Notes under the pieces: generated by a model
Database searches by the model: none
What the model saw: only the letters and a program-made list of their open reading frames with translations
What the model was told of the DNA's origin: nothing
Shown here: piece after piece, positions 51,961 through 63,114 of the stretch
Layout of the letters: each line of letters begins with the position of its first letter
Position numbering within the stretch: the stretch's first letter is position 1
Position numbers and translations under genes: made by a program
Source of the DNA: Lethocerus indicus
Lineage: Eukaryota; Arthropoda; Insecta; Hemiptera; Belostomatidae
Reading direction: 5' to 3'
Assembly (NCBI GenBank): GCA_019843655.1
Contig: JACDQD010000011.1
Location: 11,140,604 to 11,204,603, forward strand
Length of the DNA stretch: 64,000 nucleotides

Positions 51961-54900
51961 TACGTGACTATTTGTTTTCTTGTTCCGGGAGACAGCGCCG
52001 GAGTTCGTAGGAGAAAAAAAATAGAGAAGGTTCGAACCGGGAAAGAACGGGCATTAGCATAAAACGGGGGGCGCAAGATTTCATATTTAGAGAACGGTCG
52101 CGACATGCTATTTACCGAGGGCCATATAATAATCGTAACTTGCGCCGATCTGTTTTGCATACAGTCCTCCTCGGACGGGGCTCCCCGCGTTCCCTTTATT
52201 GTCGCTCTTCGTTAGCTCTCCCCGGAACCTTTTTATTTACTGTCCCCGTCCAGGATCGTTTCCTTTCGGGCCCCGTAAACGTCCGTAAAAGAGCCACCGG
52301 TGTTCTCCCCTGTCGCATTTCTTGTTCTCGCCCGTGCCTCCTTTGTCCTCGGTTGTCGGGGTATTTTCGGGATAACTTTCCCCTCTTACTGAAGCCATTG
52401 AGCCAACACTAAATAATTTGGCTAAACACTATCCCATTCTTTACCCGACCGGATCTATAACTCAGTATCCTCGGCTTTGTCACTACGGTATAACTGATGT
52501 TTGAGGCCTCATTTCCTTGATGCGTATGCAAATGCAACCGTCCGTCCCGAGTTCCACTTTCAACAGGCGACTCCTTTTTTTTTTTAATAGGTTCGGTTCG
52601 CTTTAAAAACTTTTTCAGTAATTACATTATAAGTTCCCCTGGGATTCGGTTTCCAAAACTCAATTTAAATAGATATGGGACGATTCCGTATAATGGGGCC
52701 CGGATCCTGTATAAATCAGAGATGGACGGAGAACAGGTCGGCTAATACACATTCATGGGGGGACGTGGCGCCTCCGCAGTTGTCTGGGACGCTGATCGAT
52801 CAAGCGTACCGGGAGTTGTAGGGCTCGCTTTGAAAATTTCTGTCTCGTACAGGGAGATCTGGACCACGTAAGATGTTCCGTCCTGTTTCACTTAAGGTAC
52901 AACAAAATACGCGCTCATCTATTAGTATTAGGCACTAAAACGCAGTCGGCACTCTGGTCTTTTGCTGCACTCCATATCCTAAACACTCCGTATCCTTATT
53001 CTACCCAGGGTCAAACAATATAGAGGATTCTTCTTCTCCGAAATGTGTCTACCTTTAACAGATTGAAACTATTGAACTATTTGATTATTATGTTAAAGTT
53101 GTGAACGGAATGTACGAATTGGGTGAAACCAGAAGTTATATACTTGGTATGGACGGATTTATTCGGGCTTAGAGGCACTCGGTTACTTAGGACTTAAGGG
53201 CTTGCCGAGGTGTCCGATTGTTCGGAATGATAGGGCGCCCGGTCCGGCATGGCGTGTCGATTTCTCCCCCCCCCCACCCTCCTCCCCCTCAAGCTTTTTT
53301 CCTCGCCACTTTCCCTCAGATAAATATCGAAGGTTAAAACTCAAGATCCGCGCCATCGTTAAAATTCCCTAAGGGGCAGCCTTTAATGAGTTCGAAGAAG
53401 AGCGGTGCACTTGCGGCCAAGGTCGGAGTTCACACTTGGGCCACCGGTGGTCCTCTCACTCCAGCTCAACAATATTATAGGTAATCCTTTCGCCGATGAT
53501 TGTGCATTTGAGTAAGTGTGGAGGATTTTTACTGAAAGATTGAAACGACGAAATTATTCGACCAAGCTAATCGAAATATATTTTAATAACTGACTAATAC
53601 TAAAAAAAGAAAATGTAAATTCAAAAATATTACTAACAATATGTAGATATGTTAATGACCGTGGCGAGAAGCCGGTTTGGATTAATGAATGAGCAATCGA
53701 GAAAATTCCATTCCGCGTCGTAAATATAGAAAAAACTCCGAATCCGATTATAAACTTGATATTATCACTCTGTGGGCATTGCACCCTGAATTTAGGTTTC
53801 AATGGGCGCACCCGATTAGAACAACGAGCGGCGTGTAAAGTCCAATTTTTAAATTACCTTGTTTCACGAACCCCGCGAACTATTTTTCAACCCGCCGGAC
53901 GAAGAACGAAGGGGGTAAACACAGCCGAAGAAAGATTGTTTAGAACCGGGTTCGAACAATAGAGCAATGGGGGCCTCGTAGGAAGGCGACGCCGAGATCT
54001 TTTGTTGGGACCAAGATTAATTTCCTAGAACCGAGAAGAGAAACCCATTAGTCATTCCCCATTCGGAGATCTGACTTCGGAACATATCTCGGGTGTTCGG
54101 AACTCGACGTTGGACATGCTTAGTAGATTTAATTAGTATTCAAAGGTAAATCACTACGGACGGCCTGAATTCCTACCAGTTTTTTATTCATTAGGTCCCG
54201 GGAATATGGAGTATTGAGATCTAAATTCGTAATTAATTTTCTTTTAATTTGAATTTATAAATCAAGTAAAATACATCGACTCAGTCCCCGGGTCCTAATC
54301 TAACTTTCAACTCATCGAAGAATTAAAAATTTAAAATACTTACGCACTACGATAACCATTAGTAGTCTGGAGACAGCATGGAGTGACTTTGATGATCGTG
54401 AGAGCCTGAATCACGGGTTCATCGTGTGTGCTCTCCTTGAGCCTACGCGTGTTCGATATAGGTTACATTCTAAGCACAAAAAAGTAGGAAAATTGACTCG
54501 AAATAATATCACTAGCGTTCCCATATAATTATAGTGGAAGATGTTTCCGCAATAGGGGTAACATACTATTGCGAATGCAATCTTACACCTGTGTGCCGAA
54601 TGTTAGGCGTAAGTGTGGAAAAACAATATCAATTCATATTAAATCGGGAATGCTAATATTAAAATAAAGTATAACTTATAACTCCATACAGCGATATGCT
54701 GTTACATGGCTAGGTAAAAGATCTGGAACCTTGGTGAACGCCCTTCTATATGCGAGCGAACCTAAATACGCTCATCCGTCGGAATCTAACGGGAAATTCG
54801 GGATAAAAACACTTGCATTTTTACACCGGGGGCGTAAAAATATCGGAAAAGACCCCCATTCGAAAAACGTCTGGAGAAAATACAAGTGCGCCCTTTGGTG

Positions 54901-56267
54901 ATGAGCGGCGGGGTAGTGTTATGTGTGGGGCCCCCGTACGGCAATAATCGGGCAAGCCGCCAGTTCACGTTTGGCCCGGCTCTTGTTTACAGCCTTCCGT
55001 GTCGGGACTATTGAAACCTAACTTTATTTCAAAGAAACAGTTTCTTGGACAGTACGGAACGCGTTTGGTCGGCGCGTTAAAAACATACTGATGTATTTTT
55101 AGTAGACGGGTTCTGGAGGATGAACTGTGCCACCAAATAAAGTACGCGCTTCTTCCGCGTTGACTGAATTTCTAGGTGTCGATTTTCCTATCGCACGCAA
55201 TGAAATATATATTAGTTCTTGGAATTCTTTATTTAAACGACTAAAACTACAATTTTGAATGAACTCCGAATAATAAAGTCGATGCGATATGAATATATAT
55301 TATACGTTATAATGAAAAATAATATGCATTACTGCCGCTTCACGCGTGTTTTGACGTTGCCGGACAGTTTTAACTATTATCAAAACCCACAGGAACGAGT
55401 CATCCAACCGTAATCATTTTACTTTATTATGGCAAATACAAATATGGGTGGGAATAAATGTTCGCAGAAATGCGATGGAATGTGAAAATTCAATCCGGAG
55501 ACAGCATTTAGTTGTTAAAAAAAAGACAGTCGAGTGGAAAAATGTTAAAATTTCCAGGTATTGTACCCTAAGGGAGTAATCATCTGAGTCGGAGGCCGAA
55601 AGGCCGTTCGATATGGAAAAATATTGGCCGGCTCCTTACTCTCGGTAGATGAATATACGTTTGCGCTTTATACGCGGCCCCTCGTCGAATAAATAAAAGT
55701 TTGTATGGAGTCGGCGGCCTTTACCAATTATCGCGTTTTTGCCTCCGCCCGTGTCTTCCTCCGAGGCTAGTTAACTGGGCAATTTATCGGTCCGACCCGT
55801 TGCCAAACGCACTGAAGGCTTTAACTACCATTTTCGCTAGAAATTATTTGGTACTTTATTATTTTTATTCGCCCCAACCCCCGCGGTGTTTTTTTCCGCC
55901 GCATTTGGCAGATAAAAACTTGGGCCGGCAAAATTATTGCCGAGAAGAAATAACAGAAAATCTTTTTCGAAAGGTTTCCTCATTTAAGGCCAGCAATGCA
56001 GGGTGTGAAGTCATGCTTGTGTTTAGTTGTATTTTCACCTTAGATATAGCCAAAGCTCATATCGGCTTGTAAATTGTTTGAAGGAAAAAAGTTGACTATT
56101 TAGTAATTTTTCGTTCTCACCTTTTCTCCACCTCTAAGGTGACTTTGGAATAGTAAGGCTGACTTTATAACAGAATGCTACTGGCGATTGAGAGAAATAA
56201 AAACCTAGAAAAATGAAACGATCAGATGAAAATCTTACTCTAATTATTAACGTAAAATAATACATAT

Positions 56268-56303
56268 GTACCAGACCGGTTTCCCCTTCTTGGCATCATC
56301 AAG
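56268..56303 (-). repeat. hammerhead-like motif, one core base changed
   Basis: On the - strand the core reads TTGATGA (56302-56296) where CTGATGA is expected, then a spacer able to form a weak CC/GG stem II, then GAAACCGGTCTGG. The first core C, which is invariant in active hammerheads, is T here, so the copy is probably inactive. The 3' half is the same word as in the copies near 6232, 58636 and 62156. Confidence 0.33.
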
Positions 56304-57692
56304 TGCATTGCGTTTGTAATACATTGATTGCGTTCCTCTCGGATTAAATTCCACGAATGTTCCTAAAACAATCCGAAGGGAACAGCGTTGAATTTTTTTG
56401 GTTTTTTTCGTTCTCCAGACGACAAAGCTTGCCGGGTGTACGGCCCTGTCGGTTGATAAGATCTGCGAAGCCGAAACTGATACGGAATGCAAACTTCAGA
56501 TAATATCTATTTTTTGAGGCGGCACTTGGAATATTGCCCGTTTATCTTATCGGTTATTATAACATCCCGCGTGCAGGAAGCGTACAGTTCCCAATAGGGG
56601 CTTCTTTAGCGTTTGGCTCTCGAATCTCTAGTCTTTAATTCCGGCAGTTTGTTCTTTGAGATTTAGGTGGAATCGGTCCTCCAGGCTTTAATATTAAATT
56701 TTCGGACTTTATAGCGGTCCGTTCCAGGGCTGAACCGGCCCAGCTCTGAGGCCGCGCGTTTTAATGGCCCTATGAAGTTATTAGGCATCAATTAGGGGGC
56801 ATTAGGTCCTCTTAGGATTTTAACATATTTCGGCCGGCAGGATCCTGTTGAAAACTCACCCTTGTTTATTCTGTAATATTTCAACTCCTTAATTTTTTAA
56901 TCGGTATCAATTTATCGCCTGCGGGTTTAGCGGGGGACCCTTTTTGTCGTCCTCATTGTTCGGTAATTGGACCTGTTAATAAATCGGCCCCCCTCCCCTG
57001 TAGCAGCGGCTTTATAATAGCGGAACGCTTAAATCGATGACTACAATATCTTATCCGGTTATCAGCATTGTGTACTATACACAGGGTTTAACACAGAGGG
57101 AAATGGGAACGGAACGTAACAGGTACTATTATGTAAAACTTGCACCCTGTAATAAAAAGGACATCCCAGAAAAATCATATCCCCCAAAAACCAGGTAAAT
57201 CCCACGGATGGGACAAAATGAAAATAATCGTGGTGTGAATTCTATAGAGAATGCGATTTTATAAAGTTTATGTTCATCTAAATAATGCAGACGCGCTGTC
57301 CAAATAATACAAATTCTGACTGTTTAAAGGAAGCAAGCATTTGATATATTATAAACGTCAGTTTCGTTGATCTCTTAACGGTGTCTATTTCGAAGGAGCA
57401 TTGCTCAACCACGGGGCGATAAAGTCCCGCTTAACATGACAATGCCGCGCCCTCAGTTTGTCTTCTGCTTTATGAATTGAAACCGTCGTTATTATTAACA
57501 TATTTTATGTATAAGACGATATCGCTCTCGTCCTACGCTTTCCTCGATACCCCACCGCGCCTCATTGCATAAACGGGTCGTTCACATTAGGAATTTAAAA
57601 ATTGTTCTATACCTGCAGGGATTTCTTTATAAGATCCTGTTTAATGGCATATCATGTTTGCGTTTTTCGCCTTGTACCCCACCGATTACACT

Positions 57693-57721
57693 ATTATCAG
57701 TAGCTGTTATCTACTGATAAT
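57693..57721. repeat. perfect 11-bp hairpin
   Basis: ATTATCAGTAG is repeated inverted as CTACTGATAAT around a 7-base loop (57704-57710). It is the longest perfect short hairpin noticed. It is too short for a microRNA precursor and has no T run to act as a terminator. Role unknown. Confidence 0.6.
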
Positions 57722-58284
57722 GTTCGCTATAGGTTCGCTTTAGTTTCGACACTCCGAAATCTATGACTTTGGCTTCAATACCCAATTTTACTGTTTTCTT
57801 TCCGCTTTAATCGACGATACGTTTCTTACTAGAGCTTAAGATAGTGGACCCTACTTTATCTTCACTCGCATTCCATTAGTCCTACAATTAAGTACTTTCA
57901 GGTTGATTTTGTCAAAACTCAAATGTTGTAGTACCGTAAATGGTTTATTTACTGCCCAACAATTTCCTTATATAGTACTTTCATTTTATTGAACCGAAAA
58001 CATTCTGAATATTGTCCAATATGGCCTTTATTCGGTATAAGGATTTGTTTTAAAATTCCCGGATGATGTCAGCACCGAACGGTCGTAGCTCATCGCTGGG
58101 ATTAATGGGTCCGTGTTAAATTCGAGGTAGGACGGGAGACGAACGGGCCATCGGAGGTTCGAGGACATGCGATTTGTCCGACTGTTAGAGGATTCGGGTT
58201 ACCCGGTATTTCCGGCGCATGCAAATGTCGGTGCGCGTGCGGCTTCCCCGGGTATTCGGGGGCCATCCGTCTCCCGAGATATCG

Positions 58285-58305
58285 CCCCCAGATACCGCCC
58301 AGATA
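58285..58305. repeat. short tandem duplication
   Basis: The unit CCCAGATACCG occurs twice back to back. It lies in the GC-rich island 58070-58500. Confidence 0.5.
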
Positions 58306-58630
58306 CCGATCTCATCTCGGTATTCCGCTCTCACGTTTCCCGTCCGGGCCGGCCAATACCAGCCTCTTATTAATAAACGCCTTTCCGCTTTCCGCCTTTT
58401 TTCACCCGAGCGCTGATTCCGATCGCTCCCAGCAGTCCGAGGACAGTTGGGCCCAATCTTGTCCCTGCGCGTTAGCCTCGCGGCCTCCTACTTCGCATCG
58501 GTTCCGACGCAGATCCTTATCTGTGAATGATTATAGCGGCCTCAAAATAATGGTACCATCGATATTAATTAGAGTTGTTATCGAAATTATAATTTATTCT
58601 CTCCAGATCTCCGCTCGCCGATTCGGCCTT

Positions 58631-58668
58631 ACGCTAGACCGGTTTCGGCTGCCCGTCGTCTTCGGTAA
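58631..58668 (-). repeat. hammerhead-like motif, one core base changed
   Basis: On the - strand CCGAAGA (58665-58659) stands where CTGAAGA is expected. A 12-base spacer follows, ending in GCAGCC, then GAAACCGGTCTAGCG. The 3' half, including GCAGCCGAAACCGGTCTAGCG, matches the best copy at 62151-62170 exactly. The core T-to-C change and lack of a matching stem I strand suggest loss of activity. It shares closest ancestry with the 62 kb element. Confidence 0.38.
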
Positions 58669-60138
58669 TTTCGAAGGATATCTTCTCGGTGACGACCTTC
58701 CATTTGGTCACCCTCCGTTATTACTGCGATTATTGTTTAAGACCCCGCGTCTGTATATAATAATGGCGAAATGCGAAGAACGGACGCGACCTCGTTATGC
58801 GTCCTTTTTACAGAAACGTTGTTTAGATTGTTGGTGAAGATCGGAATTTAAGAGGCCCGAGATAAGGTGCCGAGGATTTGTGTTACTTAAGAATTTAAGA
58901 CGTACCACTTTATTTTGAACTTGTTTTAATATTATGGAAATCTATCTCCGGGCAGATTTGGCTGGAGATAGGGCCGCCGGAGATATCATCGAATTCCGGG
59001 GCTCACGTTTCAGGGCCGGCTTCAGGACGTCTGAGAGCGGGCTAGTTATTAATAACACTCGCTGTTCGCCCGTCACGCTCATACGCCCGCTACGCGAAAA
59101 AGGAAGACGCGTGAAACTGTTGTCCCCGCACTACCAAAATATATAGCGGGGACGTACGGACTCTTTTTAGTAAAAAAATAAATATAAATTGAGCGCGGCG
59201 TACAAAGTGCTCAATGGCCACTGTACTGTTTAAGAGGATTTGAGACGCTTTCAATTCAAGTTGGGTTTAGGGATAGTAAAGTTAAGACAAGTGTTAAATA
59301 GGCTCAACTCTCGGAGTATGAGTTAAACTAGTTACTGTTTAGGCTTAAGTATTAGGAGCTAACTTCACTAGTAAGGCTTAACCGGAGCCAAATCTGTGCC
59401 GAACAATATCGCGTTTTTATTGGGTGATGATACCTTTCACTTGGAGATATCTGAGACCTTCAATCTCCAAAATTAATAATTAATAAATGCGAGCGAGGAG
59501 TCATCCAGATAGCCCAATAAATCCGTGTTAGTACTGTAGAATTAATTGTTAATACTTGATGTATATGTTAATCGAATTAGAGTGATAAAAAATAACCTAT
59601 TTCTTAAAATTTAACTCCGTAAATACAGCTAAAAAAATGACTACTTAGTTTGCAGTTAGAAATCATAGATAACGGGAAGCATCCCCAATGCCCTCTATCG
59701 CACTTTGGCAACTTTGACTATCGGGTTGTCTAACTGCCCCCTAGGGAGCGCGAGGTACCGCCCCCGACTGAATTTTCCCGTGTAGCTAATTTTTTTCATA
59801 AACTTCGATTTTTGCGCCGTATAATTCTAAGCTACAGAGCTATATTTTCACAAATTTCATTCCTCCCGCACGGACCTCCAGTATACCGGTAATGCCAAGA
59901 GGCTGGCCACGAAGATATTTATCGAAATTTTGTATTTCGGGAAAGAATAATGGCGGAATTATCGGCGGGCAATCTGAATTTCGATTTCCATTAAGATAAT
60001 GGGCGGGCCCGTTAAATTCGGTGTCCGCAATTTGTTGTCTGCGGGGAAGGAGGGCCCCGTACCTGAAATGTCGGCGGTTGATACAGCCGCGTGCTCGGCC
60101 ACTTGGTAATGTCAAGACGCCGGCTATTATATCAACTT

Positions 60139-60181
60139 ATCTCTCCCTCTCCCTCCCTCCCTCTCTCTCTCTCTCTCTCTT
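60139..60181 (+). repeat. CT microsatellite
   Basis: CTCCCTCC units grade into an uninterrupted (CT)9 or so, ending at TTACGTG. It is the cleanest dinucleotide run in the window. Confidence 0.75.
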
Positions 60182-61987
60182 ACGTGATCATAAGTGTCGG
60201 ATAGGTTTCGGGCGAAAGGGCGCCAATTTTCGCGCCCATTATTTGTTTTGGACCCGGCCACGAAAAATCGTTAAATTGAAAAAGTACGGGGTCCCACACC
60301 CCCCGGGTCCCGGTATAATGGGGGCTTGTGATATTGGTAGGAAATTCAGGTTTCGTCACCGCGTTTGATATTTCACGCTGATTTCGCGTTGCGAAACCCG
60401 CAAGGATTTCTCTGATATATCCGATCGCTAGGGCCTTTCCAACTCGGGGTACCTTTTTAATTTTACTCTTCTCGTTTATGTAACTTTACTTTCTCTGCGA
60501 GTCATTACGTTATTTGTTTACCGCCCGGAAGGTCTCTGTAATTATGACAACTAAGAATAAGTTATTCTCCATTCATTCCTTTGTTCTTTTATATCCGTTT
60601 CAGTTATTCTCTCTCGTAATTAGTTTTTCATAGCCCTATTAAGAGGCGTAACAGCTATTGCTTTTGATTATAACATATTAATGCTTCCTGGCAGTAACAA
60701 CGTGACCAGATTTGTTTTCTTTCTTATGATACTTGTAACGTTAACTTTCATACGAGAACGGAGTATAATTCTTATCGTTTATAAATCCATTGTTTATTCA
60801 TTCTGCATGTTCGTTCAATTGGTAATTCGGTTAATATATTATTCGCGGAATTTATTATAATAGCAATTTATAATAGATTTACTTGGTGTGAGGACATTTA
60901 GGGTAGTTTCTGATAGGTAATGTAACGGCCACATTAATGTGTGCCTTTCTATACGTAGTAATACATTCTTATCATCAATCTCTTATTATCTGCAAATACT
61001 TGCAGGCCGATATTTTCTTATTGAAGTCAAATTGTAGTATTCACACGCGGGAAAGTATCCGCGGGTACTCACCGGGATAGAGTAAGCGGGATAGGTTTCG
61101 TTGTCAAGCGGTTCGGGACTTAGGGACTCTAGGGTTCGGAGAATGCGAGGAGGTTTTTCTGTAGCCAGCACCACTCCATTATGCGCCGTGACAAGAAAAT
61201 AATGGGAATACAAGTGGAATGGCTCTCATTAGCCGGGAACGGTCCTGGGAAACCTCTTATTGTAATCCTTCTCCGGGACCTTGTATGCGAGAGTGATTTT
61301 TCTGAAAAACCGTTTCCATTCTCCGTCCCAAAGCCTCGGACTTTGGGAATATTGAAACGGAGGTTGTGCTTGTGTAAGGTGTGATTCAGTGGTCGGTGAC
61401 GGGAATGCTATACTGGCGTACCTCCTGGAGCTTAGTGCACTTGGGTGCTCGGCTCGTTAAAGCCTTGGAAAGAAATAAAAATATAAAAATGGCCGTCGGT
61501 TTTATTAAGTGGTCAAGTAGTGTGAGCGGAGGAGGGTGGTGGGCGCGGGTAAGTTGGGCGACGGTCTCGATGCCCGGCCGGCGATAATGTCGGGGGAGGG
61601 GGCCTCGGCCACCCACGACGGGGCCCCACTCCCGGTAATTAATGGGAAACCCTCCCGTATTGTACCCTCACACGGCAGATGACAATCTCCTTAACACCTT
61701 CTCAGTCATACCCGCCGACATTTGGTGGACGGCGGTTACCTGGCGATCGGACGGATTCGTCGGAACGCCGTGGAATGAATGTGAGATAACGCCGGAGCCG
61801 GGAAAGCCTAGTCATGACCCAATATTGGAGCGTTAGATTCATTTTGTTATATACAAGTCCTCGTGGGGTAGTTGTGAAATTATTTATTTATTTTGTTGTT
61901 CGGAGATTAAAACTGGAATTTATCGTCTATAACAAACGATCTATTTAATTTAAAATACCTGTTTTGTGGTCCGAGGGATTGGAATAC

Positions 61988-62215
61988 CGTAGATTTCGTG
62001 TGTTTTCTCTCCTCTCGCCGGTTTGGTCTTTTGCTAGACCGGTTTCGGTTACTCCCTATCTATATTCGCCCCGCTAATCCTACTAAAGGACCGGTGACTA
62101 AAACATCCAAAGTGCCAGAAGTGACCAACATCGCCACTGAAGATGGCGAGCAGCCGAAACCGGTCTAGCGAATAACCAAACCAGCGAGAGGAGACAGAAA
62201 CACACGGAATCTACG
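61988..62215. mobile_element. foldback (terminal-inverted-repeat) element with hammerhead-like core
   Basis: The left arm (61988-62048) and right arm (62154-62215) are inverted copies matching at about 54 of 62 aligned positions with one gap. Both arms run from CGTAGAT at the outer edge to CCGGTTTCGG (inverted: CCGAAACCGG) at the inner edge. The inner segment of about 105 bases has no open frame of note. No target-site duplication was recognised at the ends. It looks like a short non-autonomous foldback element, or two head-to-head copies of a hammerhead-bearing repeat. The inner arm words recur elsewhere in the window (6232, 56273, 58636), supporting a repeat family. The class is not assigned. 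Confidence 0.6.
62130..62173 (+). ncRNA. hammerhead-ribozyme-like motif, best copy
   Basis: Hammerhead ribozymes are self-cleaving RNAs found in retrozymes, Penelope-like elements and satellite repeats. Seen here in order: stem I 5' strand 62130-62136; core CTGAAGA 62137-62143; stem II GGC 62145-62147 with GCC 62153-62155, closing a GAGCA loop; core GAAA 62156-62159; stem III ACCGGT 62159-62164; cleavage base C at 62165 in a GTC triplet; stem I 3' strand TAGCGA from 62166. Stem I pairs at five of six inner positions, with one A-C mismatch. Oddities are an extra unpaired T at 62144 after the CUGANGA core and a self-complementary stem III too tight to close alone, so activity would probably need a dimer. 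Competing pairing with the left foldback arm may also mask it. Activity is therefore uncertain. Confidence 0.5.
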
Positions 62216-63044
62216 ATCTGTTTCATGCTTTAATTAAACATTGACTATTATAATTTATAAATTTTGTTTCCGCTCGGTTTCCCTACATCATTTACATTTT
62301 CTGTCTCCACTTCCTTGTTCGGTCTGATCAATCAATGTAGATCTGCCGCGTGCTAGTCATCTATAACTCCTCATAAAAACTCAAGAATTCAAACGTTATG
62401 TTGAATTAATTTTAGAAAAAAATTAACTAAAATATAGTATGATTGTCAGTTTTTTTTACAAGTACTCTAATGGTTTGCACGGGTTACAAAACTATCGGGA
62501 GACGTATTAATCACCAGTTCTCGGGTGGGTTACAGCCATTAGGCGACCTCGGCGCTTCCTCCCCCCCTCCACCCTCTCGCCTTGGTTGTTTGTCATCCCG
62601 GTTTGATTGATTCTGTCGAAAGACGTTTGACATTCGGCGACAGCGGCAATTGATAAGAGCGTGAAGGATTATTTCATATTGTTGGGAAAAAAGAACTTCA
62701 GGCGCATCTCCGGATTGATTGATTTAACGCCGGATCCAATCTGGGAAAATCGCGGCCCGGAACTGAACGGGTGGCCGAATTGCGCGATGATTCATTGCTC
62801 GGCATGTCTTACTCCTCTCACAAAGTAGTATGAGGATACTAATAGAGGTGTCTCTGAAACATCAGTCTATTTTTTTCGATTAGTTTTATAAATCGTAGAT
62901 AAAACTTTATTTTATAATATGTGTATATTTAATCACATAGTGAACAATTAATTGACTGTCTCCCACTTTTCCAAAATGTGTTAGAAATTCATTACTAGCG
63001 GTTAGCTGGTTAGGTACATAATTTAACTACAATTAATTAAGTTA

Positions 63045-63090
63045 ATTATATTTTAATTAATTCATATTTATTTCTGTTTCAGGTAAGCCA
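63045..63090 (+). promoter_or_regulatory. candidate recursive-splicing ratchet point 2
   Basis: This is the best splice signal seen in the window. An AT-rich run with several TTAAT/TAATTA branch-like words leads into a pyrimidine tract at about 63069-63079, then TTTCAG ending at 63082, then GTAAGC starting at 63083. AG and GT abut with no exon between them, as in insect ratchet points. It has the same orientation as the site at 15007, about 48 kb upstream. The pair on one strand, with no comparable pair on the other, favours a single long + strand primary transcript across the window. The host gene is not identifiable. Confidence 0.6.
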
Positions 63091-63114
63091 GTTTTGGATT
63101 ATGGGCGTCTTGTG
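63083..63114 (+). other. possible 32-nt recursive-splice exon
   Basis: Downstream of the ratchet acceptor a second strong donor, GTGAGT, begins at 63115, giving a 32-nt exon. The length is not a multiple of three, so inclusion would shift a coding frame. Two forward frames are open and one meets TAA at once. A frame-disrupting RS-exon that is normally skipped fits the known behaviour of such exons. The same acceptor / near-donor / second-donor layout occurs at 15007-15045. A non-coding exon or chance donor is equally possible. Confidence 0.28.

Larger units (their letters stand above)
51301..56250. other. non-coding segment with islands at 51940-52380, 53190-53330, 54800-55000 and 55600-55900
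   Basis: Contains the CT tract at 51928, the C-run at 53266 and the 15-bp odd palindrome at 51671. Open frames here are under 125 codons and unrecognised. The AT-rich gaps 53510-53760, 54130-54360, 54480-54700 and 55200-55600 hold no supportable feature. Confidence 0.6.
56304..61987. other. non-coding segment with islands at 56500-57000, 58070-58500, 58940-59150, 59680-60360 and 61490-61820
   Basis: The 59680-60360 island is among the longest and carries the cleanest CT microsatellite. Islands at 58070-58500 and 61490-61820 have several overlapping open frames from low stop-codon density. A donor-like CGG|GTAAGTTG begins at 61550 without a matching acceptor. The AT-rich gaps 57200-57400, 59160-59650 and 60470-60980 show nothing beyond background. 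Confidence 0.6.

Noticed and set aside
52028..52042. GGTTCGAACC, resembling a tRNA B box
   Set aside because: No A box at the proper distance upstream and no acceptor-stem pairing. The similar GGGTTCGAACAA at 53948 was rejected for the same reasons.
52723..52734. miR-184-like 12-mer TGGACGGAGAAC
   Set aside because: The match stops after 12 bases and the flanks do not fold into a precursor hairpin with this sequence in a stem arm.
60050..60075. - strand CAG|GTAC juxtaposed splice site
   Set aside because: The pyrimidine tract is short and GTACGG is a poor donor. The similar - strand site at 63405-63415 is also weak.
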